A DNA stretch of 64,000 nucleotides from Aromatoleum anaerobium (GTDB lineage Bacteria > Pseudomonadota > Gammaproteobacteria > Burkholderiales > Rhodocyclaceae): NCBI RefSeq assembly GCF_012910705.2, contig NZ_WTVG02000039.1, positions 372,001 through 436,000 of the forward strand, in the 5' to 3' direction. Numbering within the stretch: position 1 is the stretch's first letter; each line of letters starts with the position of its first letter. Below, in pieces: positions 35,084 through 43,324 of this stretch. Below the pieces are notes generated by a model that was not told where the DNA came from, searched no databases, and saw only the letters and a program-made list of their open reading frames with translations. Made by a program: the position numbers and the translations under genes.

Positions 35084-36160
35084 TCAGACCGCCGCGCTGA
35101 AACGGTAAATCCCGTCATCGTCGAGCACCCTGCGCAGTTCACCCTGGTAACGCAGCCACGACAGATGCGCGATCGTCTCGCCGATCGCAAGCATGTCGTC
35201 GGCCGCACCGAGCAGCCGCGGAAACAGTTTCCCCATGGCCTCGAAGGCCGTGCAACTGCCCGAGTCCGCGACGAAATCGCGCAACACGTCGAACTGCTGG
35301 CGATGGTGTTCGCGCAGCTCGCGCACGCGCGCATGCAGCCCGCGAAACACGAGCTGATGCGACGGCAACACCAGTGTTTCGGGCGCCAGCCGGTCCAGCC
35401 GCGTGAGCGAATCGAGCCACAGCTGCAAGGGATTAGCCTCCGGCTCGACGCCCGACACCAGCACGTTCGAAGTGATGCGCGGCAATAGCTGGTCGCCGGC
35501 GATCAGGATGCGCTCGTCCTCGCAGTACAGGCAGGCGTGTTCGGGGGAATGCCCCTCGCCAATGACGATCCGCCAGCTACGCCCGCCGATGCGCATTTCC
35601 TCCCCTTCGCGGATACGGCGAAACGCATGCGGCTGCGGCGGCATGAAGGGGTCGCGGCGCACCGCACCGAACATCTTCTCTATACGCTCGACAGGCATGC
35701 CGGCGCGCAGATAGAACTGACTTAGCGGCGCCGGCAGCGGATCGGGCACCTGCTCGTTGAGCCCGCGCATCGTGAAAAACTCGCCGTGCGTCATGAACAG
35801 CGGCACGTCGAAGCGCTCCGTCAGCCAACTCGCCAAGCCGGCGTGATCGTAATGGAAATGCGTGCAAATGAGCCCTTTTACCGGCAGGCCGTCCAGTTGG
35901 CGGGCGGCGATCGTCTCCCACAGCTTTTTCGTGGTTCCGGTATTCAGGCCGGTATCGACGATTATCCAGCCGTCGCCGTCGCGTAGCAGGTAGACATTGA
36001 TGTGATCGAGCTGCATCGGCATCGGCATGCGTGCCCAAAGGATGCCGGGCGCAAGCTCGACGACCTCCCCGTCAGGCGCCGGTGGCGCAAAGGGATAGTC
36101 GAGCGCGCCCTGCTCTGCTGCTGAAGTCGCGGGGCCCGAATCAAGGCCGTGGTCTGGCAT
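35084..36160 (-). CDS. MBL-fold metallo-hydrolase
   Basis: A 358-residue metallo-beta-lactamase-fold protein. The metal ligands are THFHYDHAGL (HxHxDH, about residues 101-109), GEGHSPEHACLY, GDQLL and a C-terminal histidine in LVLPSHQLVFRG. The C-terminal helical domain (about 280-355) resembles that of thioesterase/glyoxalase-II-like family members in degradation clusters. It could hydrolyse a thioester or lactone. It is divergent from the KshA-like gene across a 203-bp region with two boxes. Confidence 0.82.
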   Translation of the reverse strand: MPDHGLDSGPATSAAEQGALDYPFAPPAPDGEVVELAPGILWARMPMPMQLDHINVYLLRDGDGWIIVDTGLNTGTTKKLWETIAARQLDGLPVKGLICTHFHYDHAGLASWLTERFDVPLFMTHGEFFTMRGLNEQVPDPLPAPLSQFYLRAGMPVERIEKMFGAVRRDPFMPPQPHAFRRIREGEEMRIGGRSWRIVIGEGHSPEHACLYCEDERILIAGDQLLPRITSNVLVSGVEPEANPLQLWLDSLTRLDRLAPETLVLPSHQLVFRGLHARVRELREHHRQQFDVLRDFVADSGSCTAFEAMGKLFPRLLGAADDMLAIGETIAHLSWLRYQGELRRVLDDDGIYRFSAAV

Positions 36161-36230
36161 GCACCCTCCTGTGACGTTCTGTAGACGAACCGCTACCGGT
36201 CACGAATCTAGGGCCAGGGCGGGCATGGGG

Positions 36231-36250
36231 AAACGTCCAAAAGGACGATG
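36231..36250 (+). promoter_or_regulatory. catabolic-cluster box upstream of the KshA-like gene
   Basis: AAACGTCCAAAAGGACGATG contains a perfect dyad GTCC-AAAA-GGAC, showing the symmetry of the site most clearly. It lies 114-133 bp before the start at 36364. Confidence 0.6.
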
Positions 36251-36274
36251 CCCGCAGCTGGAGCGGCGCCGGCA

Positions 36275-36296
36275 CTATCGTCCAAACAGGGTATGC
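36275..36296 (-). promoter_or_regulatory. catabolic-cluster box upstream of the MBL-hydrolase gene
   Basis: Read towards the MBL gene: ATACCCTGTTTGGACGATAG. The right half GGACGAT is conserved; the left half is weak. Confidence 0.4.
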
Positions 36297-36363
36297 AGCG
36301 CTTGTTCGCACGCCGGAAAATCGGGTCAAGTTCCCCACGAACCGACAGAGAGAGGAGAGCCAT

Positions 36364-37470
36364 ATGGCCACCACCAAGGATTACCGAATCGGCGAATTCA
36401 CATTTCCCCGCGGTTGGTTCATGATCGCCGACGCCGAAGAACTCAACACCCACAAGCCGCTCGCCGTGCGCTTCTTCGGCAAGGATTTCGCGCTCTACCG
36501 CGGCCGCGCGACCGGCAAGATCGTGCTGCTCGACGCCTATTGCCCGCACATGAAAACGCACCTCGCGGCCCCCAACAACACCTCGTACGTCGTGCTCGAC
36601 GGCGGCGGCAGCAACGTCGAGGGCGACAGCATCCGCTGCCCCTACCACGCCTGGCGCTTCGGCGCGGACGGCAAGTGCGACGACATCCCGTATCACCAGG
36701 GCCCGATTCCGGCGACCGCCTGCGTGAAGTCCTGGACCGTCGTCGAAAGCCTCGGCGCGATCTGGGTGTGGCACGACCCCGAAGGCGGCGAACCCGAATG
36801 GGAGCATCCGACGCTGCCGCAATGGGATGACCCCTCCTGGGTGCGTTGGAAGTTCGACCACCTCGGCATGCTCAACCAGCATCCGCAGGAAGTCATCGAC
36901 AACATCTGCGACTACGGCCACCTCAGCCCGATCCACGGCTCGACCGTCGAACGCTACGAAAACGAGTTCCGCGCGCACACCGCCACCCAGCGCCAGTGCG
37001 GCCCGCACCGCACCCTGGTCGGCGCGGACGGTGTCAGCCCGGTCCTGCACACCGACACCACCTATCACGGCCCCGGCGTGCTGATCTCGTACCTGACCGG
37101 CATGTGCGAATCGATCCTGATGATCACGCACACGCCGGTCGATGACGGCTCGCTGAAGGTCTGGCATTCGGTGCTGGTGAAGTCGCCGGGCAATAACGCC
37201 GTCGCGACCGTTCCCGATACGATCGCCGCGCGCCAGTTCCAGGAGTCGAGCCGGCTCGCGTTCATGCAGGACTTCGAGGTGTGGACGAACAAGGGCCCGT
37301 GCCTGAACGGCCTGTTCATCCCGAGCGACGGCCCGTTCATGAAGGCGCGCATCTGGTACAAGCAGTTCTACAACCCGCGCGCGAAGAAGCAGGAATTCCT
37401 CGACCAGTGCGAAGGCGTCTACGTGCCGCGTGGCGCGACGCCCTATAGCGAGCCAGCAGCGGTGGCCTGA
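36364..37470 (+). CDS. Rieske non-haem iron oxygenase, KshA-like
   Basis: A 368-residue oxygenase subunit with no small subunit nearby. The Rieske 2Fe-2S ligands are in AYCPHMKTHLA (Cys-x-His) and RCPYHAWRFGADGKC (Cys-x-x-His). The mononuclear iron site is in IDNICDYGHLSPIHG (Asp, His, His). The spacing, the opening FPRGWFMIADAEEL and WVWHDPEG match the KshA (3-ketosteroid 9-alpha-hydroxylase) type. GAGAGGAG precedes the start. Electrons probably come from the KshB-like reductase at 21586. Expected reaction: monooxygenation of an alicyclic or steroid-like substrate. The nearest gene downstream is on the other strand. Confidence 0.83.
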   Translation: MATTKDYRIGEFTFPRGWFMIADAEELNTHKPLAVRFFGKDFALYRGRATGKIVLLDAYCPHMKTHLAAPNNTSYVVLDGGGSNVEGDSIRCPYHAWRFGADGKCDDIPYHQGPIPATACVKSWTVVESLGAIWVWHDPEGGEPEWEHPTLPQWDDPSWVRWKFDHLGMLNQHPQEVIDNICDYGHLSPIHGSTVERYENEFRAHTATQRQCGPHRTLVGADGVSPVLHTDTTYHGPGVLISYLTGMCESILMITHTPVDDGSLKVWHSVLVKSPGNNAVATVPDTIAARQFQESSRLAFMQDFEVWTNKGPCLNGLFIPSDGPFMKARIWYKQFYNPRAKKQEFLDQCEGVYVPRGATPYSEPAAVA

Positions 37471-37499
37471 TTCACTCGTACTGCAAGGTAAGGCGGCGC

Positions 37500-37690
37500 G
37501 GGATGCAGGCATCGCGCCGGCCGGTGGCTGGAAGCCGGCTCGGCCGTTGCCGCCACATTCCAGCCCGATGAGTTCCGGACGTTTGCCGAAGGCATCGAGC
37601 GATTCCTTGCCCGGCGCCTCGCCCTCCGCCAGTGCGACCGGAATGAGGCCTTCGGGCAGGAAGCGGCCGAAGGGCGCGCGGCGGCGTCAG
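37500..37690 (-). pseudogene. possible sulfite-oxidase-family molybdoenzyme remnant
   Basis: The minus-strand frame reads FLPEGLIPVALAEGEAPGKE, SLDAFGKRPELIGLECGGNG, RAGFQPPAG. The last part resembles the ECAGNGR-type molybdopterin-binding block of sulfite oxidase/SorA-like proteins, and EGLIPVAL resembles their N-terminus, so an internal deletion may have fused the two. It has no start or stop fitting a gene. The reading is from memory and weak. Confidence 0.35.
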
Positions 37691-37702
37691 GTCACCCCAT
37701 TC

Positions 37703-38581
37703 TTAGCGCTGGAAGTAACCGACGCCGACCAGTTTTCCATCGACGGCGCGGAAGTAGCTGTGCTTCTTCTCGACCTTGCCGGTCGTCGGATTGCGCCAGC
37801 TGTAATCGAGTTCGCCGTCGCCCTTCTTCGCCGCGACCTTGAGCATCTCGGAGACGATCGGCTTGCCGTTCGGATCGAGCAACTCGTAGCCGTTGCTGCC
37901 GACAAGCGCCGGGGTAGCGCCGTGTGCAAGAAAACGGCCATCAGCCATATCGATCACGAACACATAAAGATCGTCATGAATGAACGGCCCATCGAGCCGA
38001 CGAAACTGCGCCAGGGCACGCGTCGCGTCCGCCTTCATCGCCTTGGCCGCATCTCTGAGCATGGCTCTGGCTTGGACCGGCGTGGCGCGCGGCGGATAGA
38101 AGCCGACCGCGACGATGACTTCACCGACCTTGCGGAAGAGAGTCAGTTTGGGGTCGCCGCGGCTGTCGGCGGGATTGAACCAGCGGTATTCGACCTGCCC
38201 GCCGCCCTTGGCTCTCGCCAGTTCGATCATTTCGCGAAAGAAGGCCTTGCCTTCGATGTCGGTGTAGTCGAGCACATTGTCGCCGATCAGCGCAGCTGAC
38301 GAGCCGCCGCTCGCGAGGAAGCGGCCATCGATGCGCACGGCGTAGGCGTAGAGATCACGATCGACAAAGTTCGCCTGCCGGCTGAAATCGGCGGCACCTT
38401 TTTCGCCGTTCTGTTCGATGTGCCTGACCGCGCGCTCCAGCAGCGCTGTGGCGCGCTTGCCAAGTTCGCTGTCGAACAGACGGACCGATTCAGCATCGGT
38501 GGCATGCGCGGGTGACGGCAGAAAGCCCGTGCCCAGGGCAAGGCCGAGCGTAAGGACCAGCACACGGATGGGAGCAGACAT
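37703..38581 (-). CDS. secreted double-Cache-domain protein (paralogue of 17541-18407)
   Basis: A 292-residue protein with a signal peptide (VLVLTLGLALGTGFLPSPAH, cleavage near AHATDA) and two Cache-like modules: DLYAYAVRIDGRFLASGGSS, FFREMIELARAKGGGQVEYR, then DDLYVFVIDMADGRFLAHGA and MLKVAAKKGDGELDYSWRNP. It aligns along its length with the protein at 17541-18407 (SSAALIG, EYRWFNP and YSWRNP are shared). It follows the TRAP permease gene by 95 bp in the same direction, so it may belong to the transport unit. Like its paralogue it lacks transmembrane output domains. Confidence 0.75.
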   Translation of the reverse strand: MSAPIRVLVLTLGLALGTGFLPSPAHATDAESVRLFDSELGKRATALLERAVRHIEQNGEKGAADFSRQANFVDRDLYAYAVRIDGRFLASGGSSAALIGDNVLDYTDIEGKAFFREMIELARAKGGGQVEYRWFNPADSRGDPKLTLFRKVGEVIVAVGFYPPRATPVQARAMLRDAAKAMKADATRALAQFRRLDGPFIHDDLYVFVIDMADGRFLAHGATPALVGSNGYELLDPNGKPIVSEMLKVAAKKGDGELDYSWRNPTTGKVEKKHSYFRAVDGKLVGVGYFQR

Positions 38582-38676
38582 CGTCGAACCTCTTGAGTAT
38601 CCGGTTTCGGTTGTTGTTTTCCCCCGGCTAGCGGATCGCGCGATGCAATCCCGCGTAGCCGGCGACATGGAATGGC

Positions 38677-40023
38677 TCAGTAGCCGAGCATCTGCGGCAG
38701 CCACAGCGTGAGCTGGGGGAAGAACGCGATGACGAAGATCGCTACCGTCGAGGCGAGGACGAAGGGGTGGATGCGCGCGACGATTTCTTCCACCGTCGAG
38801 CCGCCGATACCGGACGCGACGAACAGGTTCTCGCCCAGCGGCGGAGTCTGGAAACCGACCGACAGCGCGCAGATCACGACGATGCCGACGTGGGTGGGGT
38901 CCGCGCCCATCATGTACATCACCGGCAGCAGCACCGGCACCAGGATCATGATCGCCGCAAGCGTTTCCATGAACATGCCGACGAAGAGCAGGAACACGAT
39001 GATCAGCGTCCAGATCATGTAGACGTTGTCGGTAAGGCTCAGCAGCGATTCGGCGATCGTCGCCGGGATGCGCTGCTCGACGAGGAGGCGCCCGAACACG
39101 ACCGCCGCGAACAGGATCAGCAGCACTCGTCCGGTGATCCACGTCGTGGTCTTCAGCGAGTTGAGGATGGCTGAGAACTTGAGCTCGCGGTGCAGGAAGA
39201 TGCCAACGAAGAGCGTGTAAAAGATTGCGACGATTGCCGATTCGGTCGGCGTGAACAGGCCGGTGTAGATGCCACCGAGGATGATGATCGGGGCGAGCAC
39301 CGACCAGATGCCCTTGCGCAGCGCCTGGCCGATGTCGCCGAACGACCACTTCTCGGTCAGGCCGCGGTAACCGCGCTTGTTCGAGATCGCGTAGTTCATG
39401 ATCAGCAGGCTGGTAGCCATGATCAGGCCCGGGATGACACCGGCGATGAACAGTTTGGGAATCGACAGCGAGGCGAACTCACCATACTTGGCAACGGCCT
39501 CGGACGGCGGCGCCATGCCGAGCGCCGAGATGCCGAAGATCACCATCGGGATCGACGGCGGGATGATGATGCCGAGGCCACCCGAGGCAGCGGTCACCGC
39601 CGAGGCGTAGCTGCGTTCGTACTTGCGGTTGACCATCGCGGGGATCATCAGCATGCCGACGGCGGCGGTGGTCGCCGGCCCGGAGCCCGAGATGGCGCCA
39701 AAGAACAGGCAGGCGAGCACGGTCGCCGCACCAAGGCCGCCGGTGATCGGCCCCGCCATCGTTTCGGCGATGTCCACGAGGCGCTTCGAAATGCCCGCCG
39801 CCTCCATCAGCGCGCCGGCCAGGACGAAGGCCGGCAGGGCCATCAAGGGGAAGCTGCCGACCGAGGTGAAGGCGATCTGCACGAAGGCGATGGGATTCTT
39901 CCCCAGCACCAGGAAGGCGACCATCGCCGCGCCGGCAAGCGAAACGGTGATCGGCGCACCCAGCAACAGCAATGCAAAGAAGCCGCCGAACAGGATTTCT
40001 ACCACATATGCTTCCATTGTCAT
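38677..40023 (-). CDS. TRAP transporter large permease subunit (DctM/TauM type)
   Basis: A 448-residue, highly hydrophobic protein of the DctM family with about 12 membrane segments. Typical stretches are GAPITVSLAGAAMVAFLVLG, SFPLMALPAFVLAGALMEAA, ACLFFGAISGSGPATTAAVG, SGGLGIIIPPSIPMVIFG and GFQTPPLGENLFVASGIGG. ACGGAGAA precedes ATG 40023. It follows the small permease (20-bp gap) and the binding protein, in the order DctP, DctQ, DctM. Linked to TauXY, it most likely imports taurine or a related sulfonate using an ion gradient. Confidence 0.92.
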   Translation of the reverse strand: MTMEAYVVEILFGGFFALLLLGAPITVSLAGAAMVAFLVLGKNPIAFVQIAFTSVGSFPLMALPAFVLAGALMEAAGISKRLVDIAETMAGPITGGLGAATVLACLFFGAISGSGPATTAAVGMLMIPAMVNRKYERSYASAVTAASGGLGIIIPPSIPMVIFGISALGMAPPSEAVAKYGEFASLSIPKLFIAGVIPGLIMATSLLIMNYAISNKRGYRGLTEKWSFGDIGQALRKGIWSVLAPIIILGGIYTGLFTPTESAIVAIFYTLFVGIFLHRELKFSAILNSLKTTTWITGRVLLILFAAVVFGRLLVEQRIPATIAESLLSLTDNVYMIWTLIIVFLLFVGMFMETLAAIMILVPVLLPVMYMMGADPTHVGIVVICALSVGFQTPPLGENLFVASGIGGSTVEEIVARIHPFVLASTVAIFVIAFFPQLTLWLPQMLGY

Positions 40024-40043
40024 TTCTCCGTGGAGGATCCGTC

Positions 40044-40592
40044 TCAGGCGTTCGCCGCGGCGGCGGCGCGTTTCAGGTTCTCGATTTCCTCCGCTTCCGG
40101 ATCGACGATCTCCACGCCCTTGAACAGCGACAAGTAGTTGTTCCACAGGATGCGGATCGACATCAGCGTGAAGGCGATCGGCAGGATCATGTAGAAGTAC
40201 TTCATCGGCAAACCGATGGTCTGCGACTTCCAGAACAGGTTCATGCGGTTGAAGACGAAGTCGTAGCTCAGGAAAGCGAAATAGAGGTTGAAGCCAACCC
40301 ACAGCAGGTCCGCAATCGCTTCACTGACTTTCTTGACGATCGGCGGGAAGAACTTGAAGTGGAAGGCCACACGGTTGTGCGCCGACATCTTGGCGGCGAC
40401 GCAGGCGCCCAGATAGGCGAACCAGACGAAGAGATAGGTCGCAAGTTCTTCGCCCCAGGGCAGCGAGTACTGAAAGAACTGGCGCAGCAGGATCTGGACG
40501 AAAAGCAGCACGACGAAGAATGCGAGTAGCACCTCACACAGATACTCTTCGATGTTGCTGATGAATTTGAGGAAGATGTGCCCTACGGCCAT
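40044..40592 (-). CDS. TRAP transporter small permease subunit (DctQ/TauL type)
   Basis: A 182-residue membrane protein with four hydrophobic segments (VLLAFFVVLLFVQILLRQFF; LATYLFVWFAYLGACVAAKM; LLWVGFNLYFAFLSYDFVF; YFYMILPIAFTLMSIRIL), the usual DctQ build. The motif LPWGEELATYLFVW with two glutamates is conserved in DctQ proteins. It lies between the binding-protein and large-permease genes of the same TRAP system; the 192-bp gap upstream to dctP holds no ORF. Confidence 0.9.
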   Translation of the reverse strand: MAVGHIFLKFISNIEEYLCEVLLAFFVVLLFVQILLRQFFQYSLPWGEELATYLFVWFAYLGACVAAKMSAHNRVAFHFKFFPPIVKKVSEAIADLLWVGFNLYFAFLSYDFVFNRMNLFWKSQTIGLPMKYFYMILPIAFTLMSIRILWNNYLSLFKGVEIVDPEAEEIENLKRAAAAANA

Positions 40593-40784
40593 GACAAACT
40601 CCAGAAAATCCGGTGCGCCCGATCACACGGAGACGGCCCCTGCCGCAGACAGGAGTCATCCGGAATCGTAGCGGCGTGTTGTGCACAAGATCGGCGGCCG
40701 TCGCGTGTCCAGCGTCGGCATGTGGCGCGAGCCGTGGCTCGTGCGCCCCACGCCTTGCCGTCGGAAGCGACTACTGCCCGCCGT

Positions 40785-41783
40785 TCAGCGGCCGAGCACC
40801 TTCTGCGCGCGATCGAGCTTTTCCTTGCCGCCGATGCTTTTGTAGTACTTCGGCCATACTGTGGTAGTCGCCTTGGCGATCCACTCCTTTTCGCCGTCGG
40901 CAGGCTCGGTGATCTGCATGCCGCGCGCGGCAAGATCCTTCTTGATCTTCTCTTCGGTCTCGAGCAGATACTTGAAGCTGTGCTCGGTGGCTTCCTGGCC
41001 CGCTTCGAGGATCGCCTTCTGCACCTCGGGCTTCTGCGACTTGAAGACCGACTCGCTGACCACCAGCGGCTCCAGCGAGAAGATGTAGCGGATGTTGGTG
41101 ATGTACTTCTGCACCTCGTAGAACTTCATCGCTGAAACCGTGATGTAGGGGTTGTCCTGACCATCGACGACGCGCTGCTGCAGCCCGGTGAAGGTTTCGG
41201 ACCAGGACATCGGCGTCGGGTTGATGCCCCATGCCTGATATGAGGAGATCATGATTTCGTTCTTCGGTACGCGGATCACCAGTCCCTTGAGATCTTCCAG
41301 CGTCTTCACCGGCCGCTTGGAATTGGTGAGCACGCGAAAGCCCGAGTAGGCCCAGCCAACGATGCGTACGCCGGCATCGCGAACCGTGTTGTCGGTGAGC
41401 TCCTTGCCGACTTCACCCTGGGTCAGCTTCTTCGCTTCGTCGGCGCTCTGGATCAGGTAGGGCATCGTCAGCAGGCCGACCGTCGGCGAGAACGGCGTGA
41501 TGTTATTGACTGCGAGGATCGAGAAATCGAGCGTGCCCATCGCGGCGTTGTTGATCGTGTCTTCCTCGCTGCCAAGTTGCCCGTTGGGGAACAGGTCTAC
41601 CTTGTGCTTGCCGCCGGTCTTCTGCTGGAATAGTTTGGCGAAAGTCGTCCCGAGTTCCCACTGCGTGCCGCCCGCGGCATCGCCGACGGCCATCTTGAAG
41701 GTCTCGGCCAGTGCGGCGGGGGCAGTTACCAGCAGGCTGGCGGCGGTGACGAGTGGCATCAGTACGTTCTTGCTGAATTTCAT
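40785..41783 (-). CDS. TRAP transporter substrate-binding protein (DctP/TauK type)
   Basis: A 332-residue periplasmic solute-binding protein. A signal peptide (LMPLVTAASLLVTAPAALAE) is followed by the DctP fold: FPNGQLGSEEDTINNAAMGT, PYLIQSADEAKKL, TLEDLKGLVIRVPKN with the ligand-contact arginine, and GLQQRVVDGQDNPYITV. It is 64 bp downstream of the TauY gene in the same direction. From this context taurine is the likely ligand. Confidence 0.9.
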   Translation of the reverse strand: MKFSKNVLMPLVTAASLLVTAPAALAETFKMAVGDAAGGTQWELGTTFAKLFQQKTGGKHKVDLFPNGQLGSEEDTINNAAMGTLDFSILAVNNITPFSPTVGLLTMPYLIQSADEAKKLTQGEVGKELTDNTVRDAGVRIVGWAYSGFRVLTNSKRPVKTLEDLKGLVIRVPKNEIMISSYQAWGINPTPMSWSETFTGLQQRVVDGQDNPYITVSAMKFYEVQKYITNIRYIFSLEPLVVSESVFKSQKPEVQKAILEAGQEATEHSFKYLLETEEKIKKDLAARGMQITEPADGEKEWIAKATTTVWPKYYKSIGGKEKLDRAQKVLGR

Positions 41784-41847
41784 TTTTGTCTCCTCGATCT
41801 CTTTATGGTCTGGCAGTGCGTGCTGCTGGGGGGTATCAAGGTGCTGC

Positions 41848-43284
41848 TTAGAGGACTTCGTCTTTCATGTTGTACCAGCGGTACAACCACCATTGGCCGA
41901 AGCGGCGGAAAGGCGCGAAGTACTCCGACTCGACCATCTCGCGCACGTTGGGGAAAGGCAGTCTGGAGCGGAAGATCGGCAGCTCGGGGGTGCGAACGCC
42001 GGCGATGTTCTCGGCCAGGCGGCGACCGGCCTGCGCCGAATACATCACGCCGTTGCCACCGTAGCCGAGCGCGTAATAAATCGTCTGCTTCGGGTCCGGC
42101 TGAAAGATGCGCGGCATCATGTCGTGGCTGACGTCGACCCAGCCCCACCACGAGTAGTCGATCTGGATGCCTTCGAGCGCCGGGAACTTGCGGTGCAGGT
42201 CACGGATCAGGAACTGCTTGTATTTGTCCTGCGGCGCGTCGCTGCCGGTGATCGCGCTGCGGCTACCGATTTGCACACGACCGTCGGGCAGCAGGCGATA
42301 GTAGTGGCGCAGGATACGGGTGTCGGTGATGACCTGGGTCGTGCGGAAGTTGCACGCGTCGATCTCGGACTTCGTCAGCGGGCGGGTAACGATCGAGTTC
42401 GACAGGATCGGCAGCAGGCGATTTTTCAGTTCCGGATGCAGGCCGTTCGACGTGTAGCCGCCGGTCGCGACGCCGACCGCGCGGGCACGCACGATGCCGC
42501 CCGGCGTCTTGAGGTAATGCACGCCGTCGCGGGTTTCCCAGCCGATCACCGGGCTCGATGGATGGACTTTGGCGCCGAGCGCGCGCGCCTTCTTCAGGTA
42601 GCCGAAGGCGAGCTTGCCGGCATGGATGCCGATGCCTTCCGGCTCGTGCATCGCGCCCGCGGCTTCCTTGTCATCGACGTATTCGCGCTTCACGGTGTCG
42701 GCATCGAGGATGCGCGCGTCGTACTTGAAGACGTCGCGCAGGATCTTGGCTTCCTTCTCCAGCACCGGCATGACCTTGGGCCGGTGCGCGATGTAGAGAT
42801 GGCCACCGGGCTGCGGCTCGCAGTCGATGTCCTTGATCAGATCCTTGAAGGTCTGCATGCCGTCGCAGATTTCCTCGTGCATGCGCAGGGCGGTATCGAG
42901 GCCGTAGCGCTGGATCCACTGCGAGCGCTTCAGGCGCCCCGACGCGCATTGGGCCTGGCCGCCGTTGCGGGTGCTGCAGCCCCAGCTGACGCGGTTGGCT
43001 TCAAGTACGGTCGCCTTGATGCCGTATTTCTCGGCGAGGAAAATCGCGGTCGTCAGGCCGGTGAAGCCGGAGCCGATGATTGCGACATCGACGTCGATGT
43101 CTTGGGTGATCGGGCCATCGTCGGCAGGCGGTTCGCCAGCGGTGCCGATCCAGTAGGTCGGCGCGTACTCGCGGCCTTGTCCGGGCGTCGTCGCGACCAG
43201 CGGGTCATAGGCCGGATCGTAAGCTTGCAACGGCGCGCTGGCCCGGCCGCTGGTGATGATCCGCTTTTCTGCAATGGCTTCCAT
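41848..43284 (-). CDS. tauY: DAO-family FAD oxidoreductase, probable taurine dehydrogenase large subunit (TauY)
   Basis: A 478-residue flavoenzyme. The FAD motif VDVAIIGSGFTGLTTAIFLA (about residues 66-85) follows a 60-residue N-terminal extension. The motif SWGCSTRNGGQAQCASG and the C-terminal YYALGYGGNGVMYSAQAGRR are typical of DAO-type amine oxidoreductases. TauY deaminates taurine to sulfoacetaldehyde, passing electrons to the respiratory chain. The small NTF2-like subunit gene lies 40 bp upstream and the transporter genes follow, the known tauXY arrangement. Without the neighbours it could be taken for a gamma-glutamylputrescine oxidase-like enzyme. Confidence 0.78.
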   Translation of the reverse strand: MEAIAEKRIITSGRASAPLQAYDPAYDPLVATTPGQGREYAPTYWIGTAGEPPADDGPITQDIDVDVAIIGSGFTGLTTAIFLAEKYGIKATVLEANRVSWGCSTRNGGQAQCASGRLKRSQWIQRYGLDTALRMHEEICDGMQTFKDLIKDIDCEPQPGGHLYIAHRPKVMPVLEKEAKILRDVFKYDARILDADTVKREYVDDKEAAGAMHEPEGIGIHAGKLAFGYLKKARALGAKVHPSSPVIGWETRDGVHYLKTPGGIVRARAVGVATGGYTSNGLHPELKNRLLPILSNSIVTRPLTKSEIDACNFRTTQVITDTRILRHYYRLLPDGRVQIGSRSAITGSDAPQDKYKQFLIRDLHRKFPALEGIQIDYSWWGWVDVSHDMMPRIFQPDPKQTIYYALGYGGNGVMYSAQAGRRLAENIAGVRTPELPIFRSRLPFPNVREMVESEYFAPFRRFGQWWLYRWYNMKDEVL

Positions 43285-43324
43285 GTCCCGACTCCTGTCT
43301 GTTATCGCGCGCTTGATTGCCGGC

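Noticed and set aside
41848-43284. ThiO-type glycine oxidase, because of the nearby thiSG
   Set aside because: At 478 residues with an N-terminal extension and the tauX partner gene upstream, it fits taurine dehydrogenase better; a separate promoter region also divides it from thiG.
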